Assembly: GCA_018697195.1 (NCBI GenBank)
Contig: CM031878.1
Coordinates: 72,961,778-73,025,777 of the forward strand
DNA from: Certhia americana
Taxonomy: Eukaryota > Chordata > Aves > Passeriformes > Certhiidae
DNA: 64,000 nucleotides
Direction: 5' to 3'
Position numbers and translations under genes: made by a program. The first letter of the stretch is position 1. Each line of letters opens with the position of its first letter. The notes under the pieces were generated by a model that worked only from the letters and a program-made list of their open reading frames with translations, was not told where the DNA came from and did no database searches. Positions 49,010 through 59,782 of the stretch are shown here, in pieces.

Positions 49010-49630
49010 GTCATGCTAAGCCCATTTTCTTGAGGGCAAGTTCCATTCACTGGAAACCCACAGCCTTGCGTAAACCAGCAGCCTCTTCTTCCTCTGTGGT
49101 CAGAGGGAAGAGACATCCCTTTCTGGTGGCTGATCCATCCTGTCCTCAGCTGTGTGGGGGAAAAAAAGAGCCATAAAGCTCTCAGAACAGCTGTGTGAAA
49201 GCCAGTCTCAGGATGGAGAAATGCAGGAAAGCTCAAAGAAGCAAGGTCAGGAAATAATAATGCTGCATGCTGAATAAAGATGAGCCTTAAAAAACATGCT
49301 AAGCAAGGCAGTAGAAATATTTATGCTTAAAAATGAGGCTTTACCCATTGCTGTAGACCATCACAAGTGAGCACTGTTACATGCAAGATGTACATGTGAG
49401 TTTACTAATTGGCTTTAGCGAGCACTTGTCAACTTTTAGTGTTTACTATTGGTTAAAAAGTTTTTAAAAGACCAAGTAACTAAGAGAAATCTGTCTGCTG
49501 TCGCAGCAGCTGAAGCTGTTTCCATTCCCCTTGCTCAGCTTTGCAAAGTGAGACTGATAATTGTAATTAATAATAATAAATAATAAAAGCTTTGAGACAG
49601 CTGCTTTAGCAGTCCCATCCTGTGCTTTGT
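49009..49630. other. Unique DNA, no gene seen
   Basis: Single-copy sequence between the poly-T run and the TA-rich repeat. Nothing recognised. Confidence 0.5.
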
Positions 49631-49760
49631 GTATATATATATATATAAAAAAATATAAATAAAATATATATAAAATATATAATATATATTATAGATAATA
49701 TATATTTTATATATATATAAATATATTATATATATATATTTTAAAAGTATATATATATAT
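49631..49760. repeat. (TA)n-rich repeat
   Basis: About 130 bp of ATATAT with AAA interruptions, self-complementary in large part, ending exactly where a CR1 begins at about 49761. Confidence 0.95.
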
Positions 49761-49945
49761 CTCAACACTTGCAGGGATGGTGGCTCCACCACTCCCTGAG
49801 CAGCCCATTCCAATCCTTGCCATCCCTCTCAGTGAAGGAAACACCCAATCTAAACCTCCCCTGGCTGATCCTGAGGCTGTTTCCTCTTGTCCTGTCAATG
49901 GATACCTTGGCAAAAAGAGTGGCTGGGAGCTGTGAGGAGAGATGA
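49761..49945 (-). mobile_element. CR1 LINE fragment
   Basis: Reverse-complement CR1 with GGGATGGTGGCTCCACCACT, CCTGAGCAGCCCATTCCAAT, CTAAACCTCCCCTGGC and GAGGCTGTTTCCTCTTGTCC. The 3' tail side is missing and is replaced by the TA repeat. Confidence 0.9.
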
Positions 49946-50517
49946 CACCTCGTGGTAAGAGCTCAGGGAGAAAGGTTTTTTCCCACGTCCTTTCTCATCC
50001 TCAGAAATGTCCCTGAAAACGTCACAGTGTTCCAAACTGCAAGGAAGGCTAAGACAAACTGAATTTATTTCATGGTATCCAAGGGTCTCAGCACATCCCT
50101 GTGTGTCCCCTCCACATCCTCCTGTGTGGCACATGGGACGTGTTGGCTGCCCTCACCCCACAGCAGAGCTCACCACAGATAAACACTTTGGGCCAGCAAA
50201 CAGGCTGCAGTCAACCCTGGCTGATGGCAATTATCCCAAACCTGAACAATCGCTAATTACATCGCAAAAAATCACAGTATTCTGCAGCAGTGCACTATGA
50301 AAACTTCAGAAAATCACTCAGCAAGCTTTAAAGGGTGTTTAAAAGCCTCTCATTTGCTAGCAAAGAGAGGGTGCAATTAATTCATAGGCTTGTCAGACTG
50401 CAGGCTAGCTTCAGGGTTTGTCTGAAGACAGCTTTTTCACAGGGCAGGGCTTTTTGGACTGTTTTAAACAAATATGTTTTGTTTCCCACTGGCTTTCCTA
50501 GATGGAGAATTCAGAAG
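49946..50517. other. Unique DNA, no gene seen
   Basis: No repeat or exon recognised; some old CR1 body may persist to about 50000. Confidence 0.45.
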
Positions 50518-50518
50518 A

Positions 50519-50586
<68 letters not shown>

Positions 50587-50609
50587 CAATAATAATGACA
50601 ATAATAATA
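50518..50609. repeat. (AAT)n microsatellite
   Basis: About 20 clean AAT units followed by AAC and GAC variants to about 50609. Confidence 0.97.
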
Positions 50610-51309
50610 GAAGACACATTTTTTAGCAGTCTGGCTTGCAGAGATTGGACCCATACTAAAATGTTGCTCAGTGTTTGTACTCAGGCACATTTGCATAAGT
50701 GAAGTTCCAGGTATTTCAGTCCCTGAGTGTCAGAGGTGTTAGTCAGACTCATTCTCTTAATTTAATTAAATTGCCATGAGAAACTTCAGGGTAGGGTGTT
50801 GGGAACCACTATTTATGGAGCTGTTTTAATCTGTGTTTCCAAGGCATTCTCTATCCTAGCCTGGTCTCATGCAGAGATAAAACCACTGAATTGCTAAATA
50901 CAAATATTTGTGGGCTTTCAAGATTCTTTGCTTTTCGCTCTAAACCTAGAAGAAGAGGGACTTGAGCTGTGAGTTTGCAAGGTGTTATTGTTCCTTTCTT
51001 TTTTCTTTTTTTTTTTTTTTTTCCATCCCCAAAAATGCAAAGACTCGGCTGTAAGCATCAACCCAATAGAAATTGCTTCTGAAAACCAGATCTGAGTGGG
51101 TTGTGCAGAAAAAAAAAATATTTCTGGCAATTTTGGGGAGTTGAGTTCCACTCACCTGTGCACTGAACTCTCTTGCTGCCTGGAAAAGCACTTCCTCACT
51201 GGGCCTGTGTCCATTCTGGTGATGTTTTGCTGCTTTTTGCACTGAAACCCAGAAAATTTAAATTCCTGCCTCTGCTGGCAGGTCCACAGGTTCAGGATGA
51301 GGTTTGGGC
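50610..51309. other. Unique DNA, no gene seen
   Basis: Contains a T-rich run at 50996-51022. Nothing else recognised. Confidence 0.5.
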
Positions 51310-51690
51310 CTCAGCCCAAAATGGTTTGAGCTTTAAAGTCTGTCTCATCCCACCCCTGCCATGGGCAGGGACCCCTCCCAGTGTGCCAGGTGCTCCCAGC
51401 CCCAATGTCAGGCCTGGCCTGGGACACTGCCAGGGGTGCAGGGGAAGCTGCTCTGGGAATTCCATTCCAGCCCCTCCCCACCCTCCCAGCCAGGAATTCC
51501 TTCCCAATATCCCACCCCAATCTCTCCTTTCTCAGTGGGAAGCCATTCCCTGTGTCCTGGCCCTCCATCCCTTGTCCCAAGTTCCTCTCCTGGAGTCTCT
51601 TTAGACCCTGGAAGGGGCTTTAAGGTTTCTCCAAACCCTTCTCCTCCCCAGGCTGGACATTCCCAGCTCTCCCAGCCTTTCTTCACACAG
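51310..51690 (-). mobile_element. CR1 LINE 3' fragment
   Basis: Reverse-complement CR1 with CCACCCCTGCCATGGGCAGG, CCAGTGTGCCAGGTGCTCCC, GCCTGGCCTGGGACACTGCC and the later GACATTCCCAGCTCTCCCAG. Its first half closely parallels the CR1 at 29095-29445. Confidence 0.92.
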
Positions 51691-51956
51691 GGCCAACATA
51701 AAAATTAAAACCAATGTGTGCCACCAGCATTTCCTTCCTTCTCTTTTTGGAGGATTAGCAGCAGCTGCTCTGTTTGCACATGAGGAGCTCCCAGGTCTCT
51801 TAGAAGGTTTGGGAAGAGTTTCTTTCCCTTTCTCCTGCCTGTCTTTCCCCCTGAGCACATGGGGTTTTCAGCCTTGGCTGGGCATCCAGGTGAGTTAATC
51901 CTCCACAGCTCCTCATGACATCTCAGTAATTAATGCCCCAGATCTCACTGCATGTC
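51691..51956. other. Short unique spacer
   Basis: Single-copy sequence between a CR1 and a family D LTR. Nothing recognised. Confidence 0.45.
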
Positions 51957-52594
51957 CCCTCCTGTTGGAACCCTGGATGCAGAAGATTTCAGGGTTTCTG
52001 TGCTGACAGGGAATGATCCTCAAAAATACACTGCATTTCACCTGAGGCCATGGAAAAGGCTTCCAAAATTGAGTGATAGCACTGGGATTGTGAGTGTGTA
52101 GTTGAATAGAAGTATGTTATACCACAGGGTGAGAGACTTAGAGTTTGGAGGTTTGAGGTATAATAATATATATGTAACGAAATAGAGAGCTTAGAGTGTA
52201 GCAGCTTCTTCTTCTCTCTTCTTCTCCTTCTTCTTGTTCTTCTCTTTTCTTCTCCTTCTCCTTCTCCTCATTCTCCACAAGTTTGGGTGATTTTGTGTGA
52301 TTGGTTGGAAAAGTCTGCAGTGTGGAACAGGGGTGATTAGTAATTGGGTTAGAAGTTAAAATAAATTAGTTGGCATCTCATCATTGGGTAGTTTAGGCTT
52401 AAAAGACCTTGCAGTCATTACTCTCTACTCCATTTCTGCTCTGTTAACTCAGCATGGAGAAGCACTCATGGCCAGTGAGGTTGTAACTGAGATAAGGAAC
52501 AATAAACCTCCAAGTCCTAACAAGAATTCTGTTCCTCATACTTTTAATCCTGAGAAGAAGAACCTGGTAAAGCAAAAGAGTTTCCATACCCTCT
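51957..52594 (+). mobile_element. Solo LTR, family D copy 2
   Basis: The body is 51963-52588, beginning TGTTGGAACCC, with AATAAA at 52501-52506. It is flanked by CCCTCC (51957-51962) and CCCTCT (52589-52594), a 6-bp duplication with one mismatch. It contains an impure C/T tract at 52205-52276. Confidence 0.88.
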
Positions 52595-54451
52595 GAGCAG
52601 CACAGCTCTGATTGAATTGCCTCATAATATACACTCATAACAAGTACTTTCCTGATTGTCCCTAGGCAGATTCTTGGATGAAAATCTGTGAGAAAGCATA
52701 AAGGCAGCAACACTGTGCAAGAGCCCAAAAAAGCACAATAAAACACAATCTTGTACCTCTTTGTTACCCTCTAATACCATCAAAACAGTAAATTTCTTTT
52801 TTAAGATATACAAGGAGCAAATTAAGGATAAAATCTCGCTGCATCCTCTGTTTCCTCAGCCCCTCAGCTGTACAAAGTAAGACCTTGAGATGGATTTTAT
52901 GGAATCATAAGGTCATTAATGCTGAAAAATATGTTTCTTTAGTGTAACAGCTTCCACAGAAAGGGATACAGTTTCAAAGCACAGTGTGACACTTGAGCTG
53001 TGCTGCTGCAGTTTGTGGGGCAGAATTGTCACTCAAAGATTCATTTTAATAAGACTTTTAAAGGGAAAAAGTCCTGAGTGAGTGAGTTACCAGAGATTTG
53101 ATACCTGCAGCAGCAGTGGTGCTCTATCAGTAACCTCCAGCAAGGCTGCAGATAAAGAATGAACCCATGGAAATCACACTGTAAATGAAAACCCTGTGCA
53201 TGAACACCAAAGATTACAGTTGATTTTTCAATCTTCAGTAGGGTTCAGAATTGCCCAAAATGTACTTGGCATCCCTGGCTCTAAACATCACCATGGCTCA
53301 AAGATTCAAGGCCTCTCTCTCTCTCTCTCTCTCTCCAATCAGTGGGTGCATTAGGGTTATAAAATCACTTATTTCGAGATGTCTTAAAACAAGCAATGCT
53401 GTTTCCATAATTCCTGTGCTACAAGAAGCTCCCTCTGGACTGGCTTCTCCCTCTGCCTTCAATTCTATGCAAAATATGGACCCAAGCCTGCCCCTGGACC
53501 ATTATTTTTGCAGTTGTGGGCAGAAAACTACACTAAAACTCCTAATTTATAATGTAAGATCAGACTAAAGACCATGGTCAACTGCTTACAAAGGCTTTTA
53601 ACCAAACAAAAGAAAGAAAAATTCACATTTTCATTTCATTTTTTTAATTTTTTTTTCTTTCCTAACATCACACATGAATGCTTCATTTCCAAATGCTTTT
53701 TTTGCTTGCTTGGTTTTCTGGGGGTGAGAGAGGGTTAAATTAAATATTAATTAAACTGCTGTTCAAGTTTAATTACAAAATTAAAGAATTTAATTAAATT
53801 AATTAAATTTTAAAATTTAAAATTAATTACATATTAAAGTTTAAAACAAATGTTGGGGGTTTTTTCATTTCAAATTCAAATATATCTAGGCCAAATGCAT
53901 CCAGCCTTATACTCCACACACACATACACACACCCCTTGGGTGCTGCAACAGTGCAGAAATCAAACTTTCTTTAACTGCATTACTTTTAAATGTCTCATA
54001 ATAGTTCTGTATCCCAACAGCTCTGTTGTAGGGTTTTAGTTTTTCTTTTCAAACCTCTTGAAAATCTCATTTCTCCCCCCATATCATGCATTTGAAACAA
54101 GTCTGCTAAAAGGTAAGGTTTTATAAACGTGACCTTGGTAACTTTTCAAGGAACTCTGAGCATAATATTTAACAAGAAAACAAAACCACTTAGCCAAAGC
54201 TTTTAAAAATGGACTAAAACACATGAATTAGATTTGTTGGTAACTCAAACAGCAGAAATATTATCCTGTCTGCAGCCTGTTTGAGACGTTACATACGCTC
54301 TGCTGGGAGTCAGATGAATTTAAAGAACAGGGCTTGAAACTTCATTTACTTCAAAATGCAGTTCATGCAGACTACACACATAATGTGCACTTACTGGGAT
54401 GTTAAGTGCTAGAAATGAGCTGTTGCTGTGACTTGGAGAGGTATGAGGGGG
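52595..54451. other. Mostly unique DNA, no gene seen
   Basis: A possible CR1 tail scrap lies at about 52897-52930 (GGAATCATAAGG). A (CT)n run is at 53311-53334 and an A/T-rich TAATTAAATT stretch at 53735-53850. No exon is supported. Confidence 0.5.
53735..53850. repeat. AT-rich TAATTAAATT stretch
   Basis: Irregular repeats of AATTAAA and TTTAAAATT words, self-complementary in places. Low complexity. Confidence 0.8.
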
Positions 54452-55171
54452 TCCTCCCTCTCGGGTTTATAAAAAAATATTTTTTGTGTTTGTCTCTGTT
54501 TCCAGCTCTTTACCGCTGACCTCAGAATGTAAAGTTTTGTTTTCCTCAGCCAGAGATCTTGAAAAGGAAAGGCTGTGAGTCGTTTCTTCTTAAGTTTTCT
54601 TCGTAGTTTATCATTTCTTATCAATACATTCTGTTCCTGACCTGCAGAGCTCTTCATTGCAGGTCAGTCCAAGGCACAAAACCCCAAATCATCAAATCAC
54701 GAAATTCCAAATATTCAATACCAAATACTAAATGCTCAAAACTCCCACCTTCAGGGTGGTGTGGATATTTATACTACAATCCACATAATCAGTATTCATA
54801 ATACTTCTCCAATAACTATTATCCATTTTAGAAGGTCAGACTCTATTCTAAGCCAACCATAATGTGCCACCTCACTGAAGAACATGGAGCAGATGAGGAA
54901 GAAGGAGGAAGCCCAAAAGCCACGTGGACTTCTCCATCTTGTCTTCACCTGTCTGCCATCCTAAAAACCCCATCTATCTAAAATTCTCACCCTGTGATAA
55001 AACTACACACTATTCTACTCTCTAATACACACTCTTGAAAACTCTGCTTCATCCCAGAGCCTAAAAGCCCTTTTTCCATGAGCAAAGGTTAAAAACACTG
55101 TTTGTCAGAGATCTTAAAATCTCTTAAACATGCACAGAAATATTTCTCGTAATTCCAGACTCCGACACCTT
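54452..55171 (-). mobile_element. Solo LTR, family B copy 3
   Basis: The body is about 54457-55167, from CCTCTCGGG to CTCCGACA, matching 6055-6741 throughout. The flanks CCTC (54453-54456) and CCTT (55168-55171) give a 4-bp duplication with one mismatch. Both edges carry substitutions in the TG...CA ends. Confidence 0.83.
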
Positions 55172-56353
55172 CCCCCCACCCAAAACAAGGATTTTGAATG
55201 TCTTTCCTGTTTGCAGTGGCTTCTACGTGTGTTGGGGGCTCATGAGGAAACCCCAGTGAGGGATTCAAAGCAATGTGGAAACACCAAAACTTTGCTGTCT
55301 AAATGTTAACATCTCGATGCCAGCAGCAAGATGCTGAGCAGCATGCGCAGAAGAAAACAGATGGGTTTTATTTCTGGACATTGTATTTACATTTATTTTT
55401 AAGGATGCATTTGGCTTTGACTCCACAATGGCCTGTCTCTATACTACTTTATCCCAATATCAAATCACCACCTCATCAAAAAATTGCAGTTGGAAGGGGA
55501 TTTTTTAAAGAAAATGGGCATGACCATGGAAGAGTCCCCTCCAAATAAAACCAGTGTGGACAGTTTTTCTTTTTTTTTCTTTAAGAGTTTCCTCTGATAA
55601 GTCAATCCCCTATAAGAATTTCCTGCAGAAATAAATTATTTTGTGCTGTAGAGAACTCAATGTGGATTGAGAGGATTTACGGATCCCTATATTGCAAATT
55701 TGGTAATGAAGATATTCCTAGCAACCATTACAGAATTAAGAAATAATTAAGACAAAAAATTAAGACAAAAAATTTAAAAGTAGTGATGAAATCTTTGTTC
55801 TTATGTGACACAATAATAATTGCAATTTTACTTTTGATTTTATTAGTTTAGGAGGAAAATTTCATTTTTTTCAAGGGAAAAAGAAGGTGGAAGTAGTTAA
55901 TCTCAAGTTAGTTCTCATCCCCTTTAAGGAACAAAGAAAACTGAATTTTTAATCTCTTAGCAAGTAGGAGGCATTGCAAAGTTCTGTGCATTGGAAAGGT
56001 ACTAGTGCACAGTAATTTGCTACCAGCACACTAACCTGGAAAATTAAGAAAGTTTCCCTTAAGAAAAAGAAGAGAGATTTTACAAAACTACTGTCTTTTT
56101 GTCTACATTGGAACTACGTTTTTTAGGTCTTCTATGGTATTATCCTTAACACAGAAGGAGGTTGTGGGGGACACTGTTGCCTTTTTTAATTAGCTACCTG
56201 GAAGCAGATTATTTAGATAATCTAAATTACCTACAAAGCGATTAAGGCTTTACTTCAGATTTGTCCATTTTGAGGTTATCTAACATTACACTGAAAGCTT
56301 TTTATTTAAAAGTTTACCTAGATATGCCATCCTGAAGGAGTTTGAGCTCTGTG
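55172..56353. other. Unique DNA, no gene seen
   Basis: Single-copy A/T-rich sequence between two LTRs. Nothing recognised. Confidence 0.5.
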
Positions 56354-56359
56354 GAGAGG

Positions 56360-56962
56360 TGTTGGAACCCTAGACAAAGAAAATTTCAGACTTTCTGTGC
56401 TGACAGGGACTGCTCCTCAAAGATACACTGCATTTCACGTGAGGCCATGGAAAAGGCTTTCAAAATTGAGTGATAGCGCTGGGATTGTGAGTGTGTAGTT
56501 GAATAGGAGTGTTATATCAGAAAGTGTTATATCAGAAATTTAGAATTTAAGATTTGGAGAGACAGTAATACGTATGTAACAAAACAGAGAGTTTAAGGCA
56601 TGGATTAGTCCTTCTTCTTCTCATTCTTCTTCTTAAATTTAAGTAATTTTGTGTAATTAGTTGAAAAAGTCTGCAGCGCAGAGAACACAGGTTGTTAGTT
56701 ATTGAGTTAAAAATAACAAAAAAGTTAATTATCATCTTATAATTAGGTAATTTCAGCTTAAAGAGACCTTGAAGACAGAACTCTGCACTCCATTTCTGCT
56801 CTATTACCTTTGCATGTAGAAGCAGTCACAGTCAGTGAGGCTGTAACAGACATTAAAAAAAAAAATAAACATCTAAATCCAAACAAAAATCTGTCTCTCT
56901 CACTTTTAATCCTGACCCTGAAAAGAAGAACCAGATAAAGCCAAAGAATACAACTCACAGGT
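56360..56962 (+). mobile_element. Solo LTR, family D copy 3
   Basis: Begins TGTTGGAACCC and ends near AACTCACA, with AATAAA at 56864-56869. The target duplication is unclear for this copy (GAGAGG on the left). It carries a short C/T tract at 56610-56634 and a local duplication of GTGTTATATCAGAAA near 56508-56537. Confidence 0.87.
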
Positions 56963-57289
56963 GGAACCAGAAAGCTGCAATTGTCCTGGCACCGCTTCTC
57001 AGAGGCAGCAAGCTGCAGACATTGCACATTCCTCAGGATCTCCCTCGAAATAAAATTCCACAGCAAGTGCAAGACGTTTGTTTCCCAACACACAACACCC
57101 CAGTGTGATTCAGTCTGGAACATTCTACAACTTTTGATTCTTTTTTTTTTGTTTGGATTTTTTCTTTTTTAAATACTCAAAAAAAAACTCACTGGGAAGC
57201 TTTTGCAGTCTTCTTTTGCCTCGCTCTCCACCCAGCTCAGTCATTACTGAGAATTAAGTCTACTAGAAACAGGTACAGTTGTCAGTCTA
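56963..57289. other. Unique DNA, no gene seen
   Basis: Single-copy sequence with a T-rich run at about 57138-57172. Nothing recognised. Confidence 0.5.
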
Positions 57290-57821
57290 TGTTGTGGCCT
57301 GTATTTGTTGCATTTAACTGGCTTATTGTTAAAGTTTTAACATTCATGGTTTGTTCTTATGTTCCCCCATGTTCTCCCCGAGCTGGTTTATTCCTGAAGT
57401 TGTATCCTCCCCTAAGTTATAAGTTAACTTATCCCTAAATTAAGGGATATACCATGACCTTATATGGTACATCCCTGCCCTTTGTTCTGGCACCTTCCCT
57501 GTCTGAAGTAAACCCCCTTTTGTCCTTCCTGAATTTCCCTAGCTAGCTATGCTGTGGGAAGGGCAGGAGAGCTCCTTCACAACTGAAATCAAAGACCAAG
57601 GGCTGATTTTCCTCCAGGATGGAGCTGGAGTTTATTCTTGGCAGGAGTCCGGGAGGAAAAAGAAGCAGAGGGGATCTTTTCCCAGATTATTCAAACTTTG
57701 GGAAAGGGGCGGGGAGACATGCAGCATCAGCCAATGGGACAGGGAGGAGTGGGGATAAGCACATCACACTACACAGAAACACTTGGGGGACGGATATAAG
57801 CATATGCACTACCACACCTGT

Positions 57822-57905
57822 CAATCACTGTCACCCCACCCCTTGTTCTGGCACCTTCCATGTCAATCACTGTCACCCCACCCCTTGTTCTGGCACCTTC
57901 CATGT
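57822..57905. repeat. Two tandem 42-bp units
   Basis: Two near-identical copies beginning TGTCAATCACTGTCACCCC and ending TGGCACCTTCCA; a third partial start follows. A related TTGTTCTGGCACCTTCC occurs at about 57482. Confidence 0.95.
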
Positions 57906-58100
57906 CACCCCATCCCTGAACCAATCCTTTGAGCATCCCACCCCCTGGGTGTTCCTGGGTGTGTCCCAAACCTCGACGCCCCACTGGACCACATGCCCTG
58001 CCCTCTCCTCCCACTTACCCCAGCTGCTGTAATCCCTTCCCTCTGCCCCTGCTCATCCCTCCCTGGCTTTTTTTTGGTACCCACCCCTTGCTCTGCTGCT

Positions 58101-58107
58101 GTATAAA
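58101..58107 (+). promoter_or_regulatory. TATA-box-like motif
   Basis: TATAAAA sits in the G/C-rich candidate LTR, about 25 bp before GCACTTGGGGCTCTTTG, the spacing expected for transcription start in an LTR. Activity is not known. Confidence 0.4.
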
Positions 58108-58345
58108 ATCCCCAGCACAGCAGCACTTGGGGCTCTTTGTTCCTGACCCCTTCAACCTGAAAAAACCTCCTGTTGGAACCTCAGCACTGAAAAGCCTCCT
58201 CCTTCTCCTTTTCCCACCCCCTGACTGTGCTGAGAGCCCTTCCAGTGCAGAGCAAACAGCTCTAAAGGTTCAGCTGTGGCCACAAACCCCACTCTGCAGT
58301 TGTTCCCCATACCTGGTGCAGCCCCGGGGTTCCCTTAACTAGCCC

Positions 58346-59188
58346 AGGCAGTGGTGGGCTGCATCAAGCCTACAGAAGACAGGTACATTTATACCTCTCT
58401 TAATATGATGCAGAAAATGAGTATTTCATCAAGAGAGCAACCTGTCCTCTTGTCCTCTGGAAAATGTCTGTGGTGTGGCACAAACCATGGGTCTGTGATA
58501 GACACCCCCCCAACACCGCTGTCATACAATGAAGAAATAATTACATGGAGAAAAAAATTATTATCCTAATTTTCCATGTAATATACATATTTCTTGTTTC
58601 AACTGACTGCTTTTTACAGGAAATGCCAGAGAAGGAGAAGGAATAGCTGTGAGAGAAATAGATTCTATTCTGCAAAGGCACTGTACTTGGCAGTACAGAG
58701 CTTTTCCAGAACACCTCTGAAGAAGGAATTCAAGTATGGTTGAAAGAGCCATCAGAGGAGAAAAAAACCCAATCATGAATAGAGACAAAATGATTCCAAT
58801 TTGCTGAGATGAGAGAACACCCAGAAAACTAGAAAAAGCCACAGTTATACACCAACCTGGCTGGTTGAAAGAGACAAAAAAACTGTAGCTACCATAAGAA
58901 ATAATGCTTGATACAGCAGGAAAACAATTAATTTTAAAAAAATAAGTCTGGTGGTACCACAGAGAGATCCGTGCAAACATCTTTTGAAATGTGCAGGGTG
59001 ACATGTGGGGTTTTCAGCATATATAAAGCACACGTGCATAAAATTGTATGTATGAAGGGGGTTATGGAGTCAGCCAGTAGATCTGTGGAGAACCCATCTG
59101 CAGCACTGGCAGAAAATTTACAGCAGAAGGGTCTGAAAACAATGGCATAAACACATGGAAAGGCTCCACAGGAAAAGAAACTGGCAAC
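58346..59188. other. Unique DNA, no confirmed gene
   Basis: The minus strand has a 147-codon open frame (58561-59004) with long hydrophobic stretches, overlapping another frame at 58934-59212. T-rich DNA makes hydrophobic codons by default, and I recognise no family, no splice-site pair and no conserved motif. I treat it as non-coding. Confidence 0.45.
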
Positions 59189-59782
59189 ATCTGGTGTTGG
59201 AACTCTGGGCACAGAAGATTTCAGGATTTCTGTGCTGACAGGGACTGCTCCTCAAAGATACACTGCATTTCACCTGAGGCCATGGAAAAGACTTCCAAAA
59301 TTGATAGCACTGGGATTATGAGTGTGTGGTTGAATAGAAGTGTGTTATCTCACAGAGTGAAAAATTTACAATTTTACATTTTGAGATATAGTAGTATATA
59401 TGCAACAAGATGGAGAGTTTAAGACGTAAATTAGTCCTTCTTTTTCTCCTTCATAAAATTAAGTAATTGTGTGTAATTTGTTGGGAAAAAGTCCACAGTG
59501 CAGAACACGAGTAGTTAAATTATTAAGTTAAAAATAAAAATCATGTTAGTTAACATCTCATAATTAGGTAGTTTAAGCTTAAAAAACATTAAAGGCAAAA
59601 CTCCATGTGCCATTTCTACTCTGTTAACTTAGTGCGTGACTCACAGTCAGTAAGACTGTAACATAAACAAAAACTAATGAACAACAAAATCCAAACAGTA
59701 ATTCTGCCTCCCAGAATTACTTTTAATCCTAACCCTGAAAAAAAGAACCAAATAAAACGAAAAGGTACACCTCACAATCTGG
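59189..59782 (+). mobile_element. Solo LTR, family D copy 4 (6-bp TSD ATCTGG)
   Basis: The body is 59195-59776, from TGTTGGAACTC to CCTCACA. It is flanked by an exact ATCTGG at 59189-59194 and 59777-59782. It is the most diverged family D copy: the AATAAA present in the other three is lost and the C/T tract is very short (59436-59454). Confidence 0.92.

Larger units (their letters stand above)
57290..58345. mobile_element. Candidate composite LTR with promoter-like motifs
   Basis: Starts TGTTGTGG, like the LTR edges elsewhere in the window. It contains two kinds of signal. On the minus strand AATAAA occurs near 57389 and near 57630. On the plus strand there is a GC-box (GGGGCGGGG near 57706), CCAAT near 57731 and a TATAAAA at 58101-58107 followed by GCACTTGGGGCTCTTTG. 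Two 42-bp direct repeats lie at about 57822-57905. The mixed orientation suggests two LTRs, one inside the other. The right edge is not fixed and no target duplication was found. It could instead be an old ERV internal region. Confidence 0.4.

Noticed and set aside
48961..49236. Processed pseudogene with a poly-A tail on the minus strand
   Set aside because: No AATAAA precedes the tail and the upstream sequence does not resemble a transcript I recognise.
58315..58340. A tRNA primer-binding site after the candidate LTR (TGGTGCAGCCCCGGGG)
   Set aside because: It starts with TGG and has a G/C-rich run, but does not match the 3' end of any tRNA that I can recall well enough, and no internal retroviral sequence follows.
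51963..59776. A provirus or tandem duplication bounded by family D LTRs
   Set aside because: At least two of the three LTRs carry separate TSDs and the intervening DNA is unrelated unique sequence plus a family B LTR.
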